Below are positions 49,476 through 59,381 of a DNA stretch of 64,000 bases, piece after piece; positions within the stretch are counted from its first letter, which is position 1, and each line of letters begins with the position of its first letter. A program made the position numbers and the translations under genes. The notes under the pieces were generated by a model. The model was given only the letters and a program-made list of their open reading frames with translations, searched no databases and was not told the origin of the DNA. Source of the DNA: Adlercreutzia wanghongyangiae (GTDB taxonomy: Bacteria > Actinomycetota > Coriobacteriia > Coriobacteriales > Eggerthellaceae); contig NZ_JAYMFF010000003.1 of assembly GCF_035989245.1 (NCBI RefSeq), positions 1 to 64,000 of the forward strand, given 5' to 3'.

Positions 49476-49802
49476 GTGAGTTGGCTTGTGCTCGTTGCGT
49501 CGGGGTGCATGGAATCGGTGTGGGCCATCGCCTTGGGGAAGTCGGAGGGCTTCACTCATCTGGGCCCTTCCGTCGTGTTCGTTGTGGCCCTGGTGCTTTC
49601 CATGCTGGGGCTGTCCTTCGCCGTGAAGACGCTGCCTACGGGCACGGCCTATGCGGTGTGGGTGGGCATCGGCGCGGCGCTCACGGTCATCTACGGCATG
49701 GTCACGGGAAGCGAGCCGGCCAGCGTCGCCCGCATTCTGCTGATCGCCGGCCTTGTCGGCTGCATCATCGGCCTCAAACTCGTCAGCGGCGACGAGGCCT
49801 AA
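49476..49802 (+). CDS. Small multidrug resistance family exporter, SugE/Gdx-like
   Basis: 108 residues, four membrane spans, GTG start behind AAAGGAGG. The first helix has CMESVWAIALGKSEGFTHLGPS; the conserved Glu and the following W-A-x-x-L-K/G-x-S-x-GF pattern match the Gdx (guanidinium exporter) branch, as does LPTGTAYAVWVGIGA. SMR proteins function as dual-topology dimers; Gdx members export guanidinium ion. No guanidine riboswitch is recognised upstream. Confidence 0.85.
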   Translation: MSWLVLVASGCMESVWAIALGKSEGFTHLGPSVVFVVALVLSMLGLSFAVKTLPTGTAYAVWVGIGAALTVIYGMVTGSEPASVARILLIAGLVGCIIGLKLVSGDEA

Positions 49803-50030
49803 GCCTTTAAGCCCCCGCATGTAAACCTTTGCACCAAGTCAAGTGGCCATCAGAAGCGATTGGCGGGATTTTTGTTTTTTACCTGGGATGTTGACCTCCC
49901 GTAACGAACCGCCCACAGCTGGGGGTAAGGTGCTGCACTCGTGATAAAATCGAATGATCGGCCGCCGGGGCATCGGGAAAGCCCTCGGGGGCGGTCGGTT
50001 TTGTTCACCGGCAATGGGGAGGCGGTTTCC

Positions 50031-53000
50031 ATGAACCAGCAGGCACCGAAGGATTCTGTGAACGAGGGCGCGCTGACGAAGCCCCCTTACATGCAGAATC
50101 GCGAGCTTTCCTGGCTCGACTTCAACAAGCGCGTTCTTGATCAGGGCGCCGATCCCACCGTGCCCCTGCTCGAGCGGCTGAACTTCATTTCCATTTTCTG
50201 GAGCAACCTTCAGGAGTTCTTCATGGTGCGCGTGGGCAGCTTGACCGACCTCTCGCTGCTGAAGAAGTCCATCATCGATCCGAAGTCGGGTATGACGCCG
50301 GCCGAGCAGTTGGACGCCGTCTACGCGCGCTGCCACGAGCTGTATCCCTACTACGAGGAAACCTTCGAGAACCTGCGCGGGCTTTTGGCCGAAGAGGGCA
50401 TCCGTCAGGTGCGCAAGGACGATCTCACCGATGAGCAGCTGGTGTTCCTGGACGACTACATGCAGGACAGCGTGCTGCCCTTCCTGTCGCCGCAGATCGT
50501 GAACGCCCGCCACCCCTTCCCCCATTTGGAGAACGGCGGCCTCTACATTATCGTGCGCCTGGACGAGCAGGCCGCTCCCAAGGGTAAGAAGACCAAGGAG
50601 GAGAAGGCCCGCGCCAAGGCCGAGAAGGCCGCTGCCGCCGAGGGCAAGCAGGCGAAGAACCTGGGTGCCGAGGGCGTGACGCTGGGTATCATCCCTCTGC
50701 CGCGCCAGACCGACCGCGTTATCCAGCTGCCGGGCAAGGGCCTGTCGTTCATGCTGGTGGAGCACGCCATCGAGATGTTCGTGCCCGAGATTTTCTCTAT
50801 GTACACGGTGAAGCACACCAACATCGTGTGCGTTACGCGCAACGCCGACCTGGATGCCACCGAGGGTGCCGAGGAGCAGGGCGAGGATTACCGCGAGCAC
50901 ATGAAGCGCATCCTGAAGAAGCGCAGTCGCCTGGCGCCGGTGCGCCTGGAAAGCGAGCGCCCGCTGTCGCGTACGGTGAAGAGTCTGCTGCTGGACAAGC
51001 TGGAGCTGGCCGAGCACCAGCTGTACGTGACCAGCGTGCCGCTGAACATGAGCTACACCTGGGGCTTGTCTGGCCGCTTGTCGGCGAAGAAGCGCGCGGC
51101 TCTGACCCAGGCCCCCTTCACGCCGCAGTGGCCGGCGTGCCTCGATCGCAACCGCTCCATCATCCAGCAGGTGTCCGAGCGCGAGGTGCTGCTGTCGTAT
51201 CCCTACCAATCGATGGACGCCTTCGTGCGCCTGCTGCACGAGGCGGCCAACGATCCGGCGGTCATCTCCATCAAGATCACCCTGTACCGTTTGGCCAGTC
51301 AGTCGCACCTGGCCGAGGCGCTTATCGCCGCGGCCGAGAACGGCAAGGAAGTAACAGCGCTATTCGAGCTGCGTGCCCGTTTCGACGAGTCGAACAACAT
51401 CGAGTGGTCCCAGCGCTTCGAGCAGGCGGGCTGCCATGTCATCTACGGCTTCCGCAACTTCAAGGTGCACTCGAAGATCTGCACCATCACGCGTCAGACT
51501 GCCGACGGGCTGCAGCATATCACCCAGCTGGGCACGGGCAACTACAACGAAAAGACGGCCCGCCTGTACACCGACTTCTCGTTCATCACCACCGACCCGC
51601 GCATCGGCGCCGACGCCGCCGACTTCTTCCGCAACATGGCGCTGGAGAACACATCGGACAACTACGACATTCTGTGGGTGGCGCCGCTGATGATCAAGCA
51701 GAACATCCTGCGCGGCATCGACGAGCAGATTGCCCTGGCGAAGGCCGGCAAGCCCTGCGGGCTGTTCTTCAAGACGAACTCCATCACCGATCGTGAGGTG
51801 ATCGAGAAGATCGTGGAGGCATCGCAGGCGGGCGTGGAGACGCACCTGCTGGTGCGCGGCATCTCGTGCCTGCTGCCCGGCGTGCCCGGCTATACCGACC
51901 ATGTGCACGAGGTTTCCATCGTGGGCCAGCTTTTGGAGCACAGCCGCATCTACGGCTTCGGCCCGCGCGAGAGCTGCCAGATTTACCTGTCCAGCGCCGA
52001 CCTTATGACCCGCAACATGGACAAGCGCATCGAGATCGCCTGGCCCATTTTGGATGACGTGCTGCGCGAGCAGGTGCTGGGCTACCTGGACATCAGCTGG
52101 TCCGATACGGCGAAGCTGCGTGAGCTTCTGGCCGACGGGTCCTACACCCCGCTCGGTTTCTTTGCCAAGCCCGGTGACGAGGGCGATGTGGAGCTGTTCG
52201 ATTCCCAGAAGTACCTGATTTCCGAGGCCCAGCGCATGCATCTGGCCGCCGCCGAGCTGGCCGCCCACGAGGGCGTGCTGGCCGAGGGCGATTCCCATTA
52301 CGTGTTCCCGCTGGGCCGTGTGGCCGCCGTCACGCCCGAGCCGCAGCCTGTGGAAACCGAGGAGGAGTCGGAGTTCGTGCCGCAGGTTGCGGAAGACGAG
52401 CGCGTGGGCAAGCACCTGGCCCGCGCCGTGAAGGAAGCTGCTCTGGCCACGCAGGCCGAGCGCTCGGCGATGTCCGATGAGCTGGGCATGGAGATCGACC
52501 CGGCCATTTGGGCGGCGGTGGAGGCCGAGGTGCGCGCCATGCACGACGCGGCCGAGGCCATGGCTGCCGCGGTGGAGGCCACGGCGGAAAGCGTGCTGCA
52601 GGCCATGAGCCAGTCGGAGGTCGCCAGCGCCGAGGCGGCGGAAGCCGCGATGGGCGCGGCACCCGATGCGGCAGAGGCCGCAGCCGTTGAGGCCGCTACG
52701 ACGCAATTGTCGGTATCCGAGGCGGCGGAATCCGCTGCCGAGCCGGCGCCCGCGATCGAGCGGGGTGCTGCCGTTGCGGCGATTGCAGCCGAGGCGGCGC
52801 CTTCCGTGGTCGGCGAGGCCGAGCCGGCCGCTGCCGAGCCGTCTGTCGCCGCGTCGGCGTCGGAAAAAGCTGCGAAGGGCAAGCATGCGGCGGAGGTACC
52901 GGCGAAGGCCGCAGTGCCCGCGCGTGTGGCGGCGGCCGAGGTGGCCGGTGTGTCGGACGCGGCGGTTTCGGCTGCCGTGGCCGCGTTCGTGACCGAGGAG

Positions 53001-53855
53001 AAAAACGACGCTGCAGCCACCCAGGAGAAAATCGCTGCTGCCGAGGCCGCCGCTCAAGAGCGGATTGCGGCCGCAGCCGTTGCGGCCCAGACTGACGCTG
53101 CGGCCCAAGAGCAGACTGCGGTTGACGACGCCCCGACCGCGACCGACGCTGCGGCCGGGGTCGCGCTCGAGAAGACTACGCCGGCGAAGGTCGATCCTGA
53201 GGCTGGGGCCGCAACGGAGAAGGTTGCCGCTGCCAAGGCTGAGGCGCCGGCCGCTCCGCAGGGCGACGTCCCGAAGGCCACGTCGGTTCCGGCTGAGCCC
53301 GCCTCTGCTTTGCAGGCGGCTTCGGGTGCGGCGGCTGCCGTGCTGACGGCTCCCCCCGCTCCCGCAAAGAAAAAGACCGGCAAGGCGAAGGCCGTGAAGC
53401 CCGCGGCTCCCCAGGCGGCGAAACCCGCGCCCGCAAAGGACTCCGTCCCGGCCGGGGAAACCACCCCCGCGGAAACCACCCCCGGGGAAACCACCCCCGT
53501 AGGGGCGGCCTTCAGGCCGCCCGCACCCGCCGCACCCGCCTCGGCCCCCACATCCACCCCGTCGGCAACGTCTGCCGCACCCGCCGCACCCGCCTCTGTT
53601 CCGAAGGCGGCTCCCGTCGCCTCGGCCTCGAACGCTCCGGCGGCCGGCTCTGCTGGGGCCGCGCCCGCCGCAACCGCCTCGGCTCCCACGGCGCCCGCCT
53701 CTGCGGTTCCGACGGCGGCCCCTGCGTCCGCGCCGGCTCCGGCCTCCGCAACCGCTCCGGCCCCCGCACCCACCAGCGAGATCGTCCCCGCTGAGATCAT
53801 CGAGCCGAAAAAGGGGAACTTCCTCACCCGTCTTCTCAAGAAGCTGTTCGGCTAA
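50031..53855 (+). CDS. ppk: Polyphosphate kinase 1 with long Ala/Pro-rich C-terminal extension
   Basis: 1274 residues; the enzyme part (1 to ~730) is normal PPK1 length. NRELSWLDFNKRVLDQ, RFDESNNIEWSQ, the KVHSKICTITR catalytic histidine region (near 478), GTGNYNEKTARLYTDFSF and EHSRIYGF (second histidine near 637) are intact. It makes polyphosphate from ATP. From ~763 a ~510-residue tail of low complexity follows: Ala/Glu-rich, then Ala/Pro-rich, with a 15-bp tandem repeat (GETTPAETTP) and a REP unit translated in frame, ending in a basic amphipathic stretch GNFLTRLLKKLFG. Start 50031 follows GGGGAGG. Two terminators follow. The PAP gene at 57510 is a functional partner. Confidence 0.93.
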   Translation: MNQQAPKDSVNEGALTKPPYMQNRELSWLDFNKRVLDQGADPTVPLLERLNFISIFWSNLQEFFMVRVGSLTDLSLLKKSIIDPKSGMTPAEQLDAVYARCHELYPYYEETFENLRGLLAEEGIRQVRKDDLTDEQLVFLDDYMQDSVLPFLSPQIVNARHPFPHLENGGLYIIVRLDEQAAPKGKKTKEEKARAKAEKAAAAEGKQAKNLGAEGVTLGIIPLPRQTDRVIQLPGKGLSFMLVEHAIEMFVPEIFSMYTVKHTNIVCVTRNADLDATEGAEEQGEDYREHMKRILKKRSRLAPVRLESERPLSRTVKSLLLDKLELAEHQLYVTSVPLNMSYTWGLSGRLSAKKRAALTQAPFTPQWPACLDRNRSIIQQVSEREVLLSYPYQSMDAFVRLLHEAANDPAVISIKITLYRLASQSHLAEALIAAAENGKEVTALFELRARFDESNNIEWSQRFEQAGCHVIYGFRNFKVHSKICTITRQTADGLQHITQLGTGNYNEKTARLYTDFSFITTDPRIGADAADFFRNMALENTSDNYDILWVAPLMIKQNILRGIDEQIALAKAGKPCGLFFKTNSITDREVIEKIVEASQAGVETHLLVRGISCLLPGVPGYTDHVHEVSIVGQLLEHSRIYGFGPRESCQIYLSSADLMTRNMDKRIEIAWPILDDVLREQVLGYLDISWSDTAKLRELLADGSYTPLGFFAKPGDEGDVELFDSQKYLISEAQRMHLAAAELAAHEGVLAEGDSHYVFPLGRVAAVTPEPQPVETEEESEFVPQVAEDERVGKHLARAVKEAALATQAERSAMSDELGMEIDPAIWAAVEAEVRAMHDAAEAMAAAVEATAESVLQAMSQSEVASAEAAEAAMGAAPDAAEAAAVEAATTQLSVSEAAESAAEPAPAIERGAAVAAIAAEAAPSVVGEAEPAAAEPSVAASASEKAAKGKHAAEVPAKAAVPARVAAAEVAGVSDAAVSAAVAAFVTEEKNDAAATQEKIAAAEAAAQERIAAAAVAAQTDAAAQEQTAVDDAPTATDAAAGVALEKTTPAKVDPEAGAATEKVAAAKAEAPAAPQGDVPKATSVPAEPASALQAASGAAAAVLTAPPAPAKKKTGKAKAVKPAAPQAAKPAPAKDSVPAGETTPAETTPGETTPVGAAFRPPAPAAPASAPTSTPSATSAAPAAPASVPKAAPVASASNAPAAGSAGAAPAATASAPTAPASAVPTAAPASAPAPASATAPAPAPTSEIVPAEIIEPKKGNFLTRLLKKLFG
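53455..53522 (+). repeat. 15-bp tandem repeat and REP unit inside ppk
   Basis: GGAAACCACCCCCG-type units repeat three times (about 53455-53497), followed at once by the 25-base palindrome CGTAGGGGCGGCC-TTC-AGGCCGCCC (53498-53522), the same REP type as at 10530 and 22329. The reading frame stays open (TPVGAAFRPPAP). Confidence 0.85.
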
Positions 53856-53860
53856 ACTTC

Positions 53861-53939
53861 AAGCCCGGGCCGCCTGCCAGCCGCCCGGGCTTCTTAAAAA
53901 GAAGCCGCCCCAGCGGGGAGGGACGCTGGGGCGGCTTTT
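53861..53939 (+). terminator. Two consecutive terminators after ppk
   Basis: First: AAGCCCGGGC with GCCCGGGCTT (53861-53892). Second: a 14-bp stem AAGCCGCCCCAGCG with CGCTGGGGCGGCTT (53902-53937) and TTTT. The second also faces the leftward flavin-reductase gene, so it may serve both directions. Confidence 0.85.
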
Positions 53940-54000
53940 GCCATTGAATGCCGGAAGGGCATATCGGCGCGTGAGAGTGCGTGTGCTTAAAACTCGGGGA

Positions 54001-55701
54001 TTAGGCGCCAAGGGGCTGGCCCGTGGCCACGGCGCGGCCCAAGAGCGCTCCCAGGGTGAGGCAGCGTCCGTGGCTGAGGCCGGGGGCGCAGATGGGGTAG
54101 TCGTTGGCGAAGAAATTGCCCATCACATTGCCCACGGCGTACAGGCCCTCGAGCGGCTCGTCTTCGGTGGACAGCACCTGCATCTGGCTGTTCACGTTCA
54201 ATCCCGAAGCAATTACCAGCACCTTGGCGGTGAGTGCTGAGGCGTAGAAGGGCGCTTTGACGATGGGCTTCAGATCGTCGGCATTCTTGCCGAAATCCTC
54301 GTCGACGCCGGCGTTCACGAGCTCGTTGTAGCGGGCCACCGTGGCCTCGAGCGCGTCGGCGGGAACGCCCATGGCGGCGGCCAGCTCGGACAGGGAGTCG
54401 GCCTTAACGGTGCTGCCGTTCTCGAGGCAGTACGAAACCACCTCGGTAGGAGTCGGGGGATTCGCCGGGTCGGCATCGCCGGTGCCGAACATGGCCGTGA
54501 GCGGGCCGGCGGTATTGTTGTTGTAGTTGCTCAGGGCAGACATGGCCGGCATCTGGGTTTCAAAGTCGTCGTCGAAAATGCTCCACACCTTGTGATCCTT
54601 GCTGGTGAGGTACATATTGGAGATGCCCGGCAGCGTGGTGTTCTCGTTGCAGAAGCGCACGCCGCTCTCGTTCACCTTCAGGTAAGAGGCGGTGCTCATG
54701 GCGCCTCCGCCGAAGATCGGGTGGATCATGGCGGCGTGGGCACCGGGCTGGATGGCGCCTCCCGCCCACAGCGCCATGTTGATGCCGTCGCCGGTGTTTG
54801 CCTCGGGGGCCGGATACACGTTGCCCTCGGCGCCGGCGGCCAGGGGGCACCACGCCTCCACCATCTCGGCATTGTTCCCATAGTCGCCGGTGGCCAGAAT
54901 CACGCCTTTGGAGGCAGTGATCTTCACGGTGTTTCCGTCGGCATTAGTGGCGAACACGGCGCTCACGCGATCGCCGTCCTTTTGAAGCTGCTCGGCCTTC
55001 GTGTTGTACATCACCTGGCCGCCGGCTTCAAGGCCGACCTTCTCCATGTGGCCGATGACGTCGCCCGGTCCCGTCATGCCCGTGCCGAAGGTGTGATCGG
55101 TGGGATAGGTTCGCGTGGTGAAGTCCTCTGCGTTGGCGGACGCGGAAGAACCGGCGCCCAGGGCAACCGCACCGCCATCGGCAACGATCATATCGATCAG
55201 GCGATCGAACACCTCGCCGGAGTGATCGGCCCAGAGCTTTATGAGCGAGCCGTCGGCTTTATAGCCCGAGGCTTTCACGAGGTCGTTAACGAGCTGGCCT
55301 TTGTCGATCTCGACCCCGGCTTCCTTCTGCACCTTGGTTCCGACGGCGGCAAAGTCGAGGCCGCGGGCGCTGAAGGAGTCGCGCTTTTCGATGATAACGG
55401 TACGCACGCCCTGTTCCGCTGCGTGCATGAAGGCGGCCATGCCCGCCATGCCGGCTCCGACAATTACCACATCGGCGTCGATGGTTTCCACGATGTTGGC
55501 CTCGTCGATGGGCTCCGGCGCCATCTCCCAGGAGTGGGCTGCGCCGCCGTTGTCGCTGCTTCCGGTTTGCGAGAGTGATTCCGACGAGCTTCCCGGTTGC
55601 GGGGAGCAGCCAGCCAAGGCGGTCGCGCCGGCCGCCGCGCCCAGAGCGGCGATGCCCTTAAGGAAACTGCGGCGTTCCAAAGATGCGTTCTCGATTCCCA
55701 T
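54001..55701 (-). CDS. Tat-exported FAD-binding fumarate-reductase-like flavoprotein
   Basis: 566 residues. ERRSFLKG (Arg10, Arg11) and LAGC (Cys32) predict Tat export and lipid anchoring; VVIVGAGMAG (residues ~75-84) is the FAD fold; the C-terminal loop EPLEGLYAVGNVMGNFF closes the FAD site, and the capping domain is complete. Start 55701 follows AGGAGGAACG; longer frames upstream lack a signal sequence. Divergent from the LuxR gene at 55943, the third such module in the window. Substrate unknown; electron-acceptor reductase by family. Confidence 0.9.
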   Translation of the reverse strand: MGIENASLERRSFLKGIAALGAAAGATALAGCSPQPGSSSESLSQTGSSDNGGAAHSWEMAPEPIDEANIVETIDADVVIVGAGMAGMAAFMHAAEQGVRTVIIEKRDSFSARGLDFAAVGTKVQKEAGVEIDKGQLVNDLVKASGYKADGSLIKLWADHSGEVFDRLIDMIVADGGAVALGAGSSASANAEDFTTRTYPTDHTFGTGMTGPGDVIGHMEKVGLEAGGQVMYNTKAEQLQKDGDRVSAVFATNADGNTVKITASKGVILATGDYGNNAEMVEAWCPLAAGAEGNVYPAPEANTGDGINMALWAGGAIQPGAHAAMIHPIFGGGAMSTASYLKVNESGVRFCNENTTLPGISNMYLTSKDHKVWSIFDDDFETQMPAMSALSNYNNNTAGPLTAMFGTGDADPANPPTPTEVVSYCLENGSTVKADSLSELAAAMGVPADALEATVARYNELVNAGVDEDFGKNADDLKPIVKAPFYASALTAKVLVIASGLNVNSQMQVLSTEDEPLEGLYAVGNVMGNFFANDYPICAPGLSHGRCLTLGALLGRAVATGQPLGA

Positions 55702-55852
55702 TCGTTCCTCCTTCTGGCGCACGCGGGATGCGGCGCCCGTTTTGAGCCGCTTCCCTTTCCAGATAAGGCAAGCGGAATTGCAGTGCAGGGAAAGCTTGCG
55801 CGATTTCGGCGGCCGTCGCATCCATGGAACCGCACAGAAACGGGTTTTCGCG

Positions 55853-55869
55853 TCACTGGTTTCCAGTGA
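55853..55869. promoter_or_regulatory. Palindrome in the divergent reductase/LuxR gap
   Basis: TCACTGG-TTT-CCAGTGA, a perfect 7-bp inverted repeat 75-90 bases before the LuxR start and about 150 before the reductase start. Candidate operator; differs from the palindrome at 1824-1865. Confidence 0.4.
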
Positions 55870-55942
55870 TTTGGCCGATGGGAGCCATTTTGGACGGCTT
55901 GCGAGAGGCGGTAGGGGCCGTGGGTGAAGTACAATTTGCGAA

Positions 55943-57412
55943 ATGAGCGAGAAAGAGAGCCGGCGCGGAATGAGAGAATATCGCAACAGCGCATTGCGCG
56001 TTTTGGGCATGGCCCTAACTCTGGCGTGGGCCTTTTGCGCGGCGCCTCCCATTAGCGCAGATGGGACTTTTTGGGAGGGCGTGTCGGCGGGGGCTCAGAT
56101 ACTCATTCGCTTTAGCGCCGTGGGGCTTGTGCCTTGCATCATCTTCATCTTCGCCCCTCGCTTGTTTGAACCCCAAATGCTCACGCGGTCGATTTTGGGA
56201 GCTGCTGCGCTTTGGCTTGCCGGATGGCTGGGAACCATGGGCGTCTCTGCGTCTGTCCCCGCGCCCCTTCTTGTGGCACTCGCATTTGTCAACGGCATCG
56301 GAACTTCGTTTTTCCTGGTTTTCTGGGGACTGGCCTTGTGCCGCGGCGACGCTGAGCGCATCGAGCGTGATTTCGTGCTGATCCTCGTTCTGGTGGGCTT
56401 GGTCGTCATGGTGACGCTCGGCTTGCCGAATGCGATTCTGGATGGGGTGCTTGCTGCCGTCCCAGTGGCTGTTGCCGCTTGCGCCCTGGCGGATGGCGTC
56501 GTTTTGCCGAACGAGCCCTTGCTCCGAAAGAGCGATGGGGAAGCTCGCGGTGAGCGCGAAGAGACGGCGCGGGCCACTCTGACGCCGCTGGTTTTGAGCG
56601 TTGCGTTCTCCGTCACGATCGTCAGCTTTGTATGGTGCATGTTCTCGCTCAGACATCAGGAGCTTATGGTTTCCAAGGCGCTTCTCTTCGGTCTGGGCTT
56701 TATGGTTTCGGGGCTGGCCATATGGCTGTTCGTGAAGTACTCGCCGAGCGTCGGGTTTGTGGCGGCCGCTCGTTGGGTCTTGCCGGTTATGGCCTGCGGT
56801 CTGCTGTTCAATGGCTCGGAGATCCCGGAGTTGCTGGTGGCGGCTTGTCTCATGCTGTCCGTTGCCCATGCGGCTTTTGAAATGATTTTGCGCATGCAGG
56901 TGATTTCCTTTGCCCGCAAAAGCCGGGGAGACGAGCTTTTGTACGTGGGCTGGGGGTTTGCCGCCATCATGGCGGGAGCGTTTCTGGGGCCGAGCCTCTA
57001 CATGGTGGTAACCATGGCGGTTGCCATTGATTCGCTGCACCTTACCTTGGTCGTGCTTGCCGTTCTCGTGGGGGCAAGCTCTCTTTTGCTGCTCGACGTT
57101 GAAACGCGGCTCGGCCGATCCCATTCCCTGCATCCCTACGAGAAAGCGGACCATCCTGCAGGCGACGAGGTGGTTGCTGCGGGAGGTACCTCCGAGGCGG
57201 CGCAAGATATTGCCGAGCGTTACGGCCTGACGAATCGGGAGTGCGAAATACTCGGCATGCTGCTGCAGGGGCGCAGCCGTCCCTATATTCGCGACACGCT
57301 GTACGTGTCCATCAGCACGGTGGACACCCACGTGCGCCATATATACGCCAAGGTGGGAGTTCACAATAAGCAGGAGCTCATTGACCTGGCGCAGCAGTCG
57401 GGCGAAGCATAG
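55943..57412 (+). CDS. Multi-membrane-span LuxR-family transcriptional regulator
   Basis: 489 residues with about 10-12 hydrophobic segments and a C-terminal LuxR helix-turn-helix from ~428 (LTNRECEILGMLLQGRS ... STVDTHVRHIYAKVGVHNKQELIDL). The ribosome binding site is poor; starts at 55943 or 55970 are both possible. It probably regulates the divergent flavin reductase at 54001. Paralogue of the genes at 1937 and 18836. Confidence 0.87.
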   Translation: MSEKESRRGMREYRNSALRVLGMALTLAWAFCAAPPISADGTFWEGVSAGAQILIRFSAVGLVPCIIFIFAPRLFEPQMLTRSILGAAALWLAGWLGTMGVSASVPAPLLVALAFVNGIGTSFFLVFWGLALCRGDAERIERDFVLILVLVGLVVMVTLGLPNAILDGVLAAVPVAVAACALADGVVLPNEPLLRKSDGEARGEREETARATLTPLVLSVAFSVTIVSFVWCMFSLRHQELMVSKALLFGLGFMVSGLAIWLFVKYSPSVGFVAAARWVLPVMACGLLFNGSEIPELLVAACLMLSVAHAAFEMILRMQVISFARKSRGDELLYVGWGFAAIMAGAFLGPSLYMVVTMAVAIDSLHLTLVVLAVLVGASSLLLLDVETRLGRSHSLHPYEKADHPAGDEVVAAGGTSEAAQDIAERYGLTNRECEILGMLLQGRSRPYIRDTLYVSISTVDTHVRHIYAKVGVHNKQELIDLAQQSGEA

Positions 57413-57509
57413 GGGTGCGCTTCGAGGCGCCTCAATGCGGGCCTGCTGGGCGGCGGACCATGGTAGAATGAGTAAAACAATCGAGCTACCAGCGAAAAGG
57501 GGAGCTGCC

Positions 57510-59222
57510 ATGTTGGAGCAAGTGGACTTCTCGCAGAAGAAGATGAAGAAGGCCGCCTATAAGGAGCAGTGGGACGCGCTGCTGGAGGAATTGGTGGTGC
57601 TGCAGCAGCGGGCGCACAACGAGGGCGTGGGACTTGTGGTGCTGTTCGAGGGCTGGAACGGCGCCGGCAAGGGCAGCCGCATTTCCGATTTGATGTACAA
57701 CCTGGATGCGCGCTCCACGGGCGTGTACGTGGGGCTCGATCTGGATCCCGGCACCGAGCGGGAGTTCCCCGGTCGCGAGATGGGCGTGACGGGCTATTAC
57801 CCCATCATGCAGGACTTCTGGAAGGCTTTGGGCGAGCGCAACTCCATCACGTTCTACGACCGCGGCTGGTATTCGGCGGTCACCCAGCACATGCTGCACA
57901 ACGCCCCGGCGAAGCTGCTGCTGCCCAAAGACGAGGAGCGCCATTACCTGGACTCCATCCACGACTTCGAGCGCCAGCTGGTGGCCGACGGCTACATCGT
58001 GGTGAAGTTCTTCGTGCACATGACCAAGGAAGCCCAGGTGGAGCGCTTGCGCCGTTTGCACGACGACCCGGTTACGCGCTGGCGCGTGCCCGACAAGAAG
58101 CTGCACAGTCATCACGGCTACGAAGCCGCCTACGAGCTGTACGACCGCCTGCTCGAGCGTAGCAACTACTCCTTTGCGCCTTGGGTGCTGCTGAACGGCG
58201 AGGATAAGCGCCGCTCGAACATCGCCATTGCGGAAACGCTGGTGGCCGCCTTGAAGCGCGGTCTGGTGCAGAAGGAAGCCAACGACGCCCTGCGCAGTGC
58301 CTTCTCCGCGCGGTTGGCGGAATTCGAGGCGGCTATCGACGAGGCCACCATGGCCGGCACTCCCGGCGAGGCCGTGGAGGTGAAGCCCGGTCGCGGCATG
58401 CTGGCCGGCGCCGCCCTGGTGCGCGCTCGTGCCCAGGCCGAAGCCGCTCACGAGCTGGCGCCGCGCGCCTCGCGCTTCACCATTGTGGACGATTATCCGC
58501 GGGTGGACGCTATCGACCACAGCCTGGCGCTGGATCCGGTGCGCTACAAGCAGATGCTGCGGGCGCTGCAGGCGCGCCTGTTCCGCCTGGAGAACATCAT
58601 GTACCAGAAGCGCGTGCCCCTCATTCTGATGTACGAAGGCTGGGACGCGGCCGGCAAGGGCGGCAACATTAAGCGCGTCGCCCAAGCGCTGGATGCGCGC
58701 GCCTACAACATCTACCCGTCGCCGGCGCCCACCAAGCCCGAGCTGGCGCACCCGTTCCTGTGGCGCTACTGGACGCGCCTGCCGAAGGCGGGGCACGTGG
58801 GCATGTACGACCGCAGCTGGTACGGTCGCGTGCTGGTGGAGCGCGTGGAGGGCTTCGCCACTCCCGAGGAATGGGGTCGCGCCTACGACGAGATCAACGA
58901 GTTCGAGCACGACCTGGTGGACTGGGGCGCCATTCTGCTGAAGTTCTGGGTGGACGTAAGCCCCGAAGAGCAGCTGCGCCGTTTCCAGGATCGCGAGATC
59001 GATCCGGCCAAGCAGTGGAAGATCACCGAGGACGACTGGCGCAACCGCGAGAAGTACCCTCAGTACAAGGCGGCTATCGACGACATGTTCCGCCTGACGA
59101 GCACCACGTTCGCTCCCTGGATTGTGCTGGAGTCCGACGATAAGCGCTACGCTCGCATCAAGGCGCTGCGCATTATCGTGGACGCTCTGGAGGAGCGCTT
59201 GGGCGAGGAGCGGTTCCGGTAG
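57510..59222 (+). CDS. pap: Polyphosphate:AMP phosphotransferase (two fused PPK2 domains)
   Basis: 570 residues. Two PPK2 domains in tandem: the first with Walker A GWNGAGKGS (near residue 48) and YDRGWYSAV, the second with GWDAAGKGG (near 377) and YDRSWYGRVLVERVEGF. Two-domain PPK2 class II enzymes (PAP) make ADP from AMP and polyphosphate. Start 57510 (MLEQVDFSQKKM) follows AAAAGGGGA; the frame is open further upstream but lacks homology. Works with PPK1 at 50031 in polyphosphate turnover. Confidence 0.9.
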   Translation: MLEQVDFSQKKMKKAAYKEQWDALLEELVVLQQRAHNEGVGLVVLFEGWNGAGKGSRISDLMYNLDARSTGVYVGLDLDPGTEREFPGREMGVTGYYPIMQDFWKALGERNSITFYDRGWYSAVTQHMLHNAPAKLLLPKDEERHYLDSIHDFERQLVADGYIVVKFFVHMTKEAQVERLRRLHDDPVTRWRVPDKKLHSHHGYEAAYELYDRLLERSNYSFAPWVLLNGEDKRRSNIAIAETLVAALKRGLVQKEANDALRSAFSARLAEFEAAIDEATMAGTPGEAVEVKPGRGMLAGAALVRARAQAEAAHELAPRASRFTIVDDYPRVDAIDHSLALDPVRYKQMLRALQARLFRLENIMYQKRVPLILMYEGWDAAGKGGNIKRVAQALDARAYNIYPSPAPTKPELAHPFLWRYWTRLPKAGHVGMYDRSWYGRVLVERVEGFATPEEWGRAYDEINEFEHDLVDWGAILLKFWVDVSPEEQLRRFQDREIDPAKQWKITEDDWRNREKYPQYKAAIDDMFRLTSTTFAPWIVLESDDKRYARIKALRIIVDALEERLGEERFR

Positions 59223-59381
59223 CCGCTGCGGTTCGCGGGCCGCGGCTCCCGTCTACCGCGCGACCGTGGCTCCGAAGGCCTTGCGTCCCTTGCGAAAGTA
59301 GGGGGTTCAGGGTACTATGAACCCATTATCAGCCAGCCTTGCAGGTGCGCGATGCGCCTGTTCCATAGAAGGAGTTCCGTT

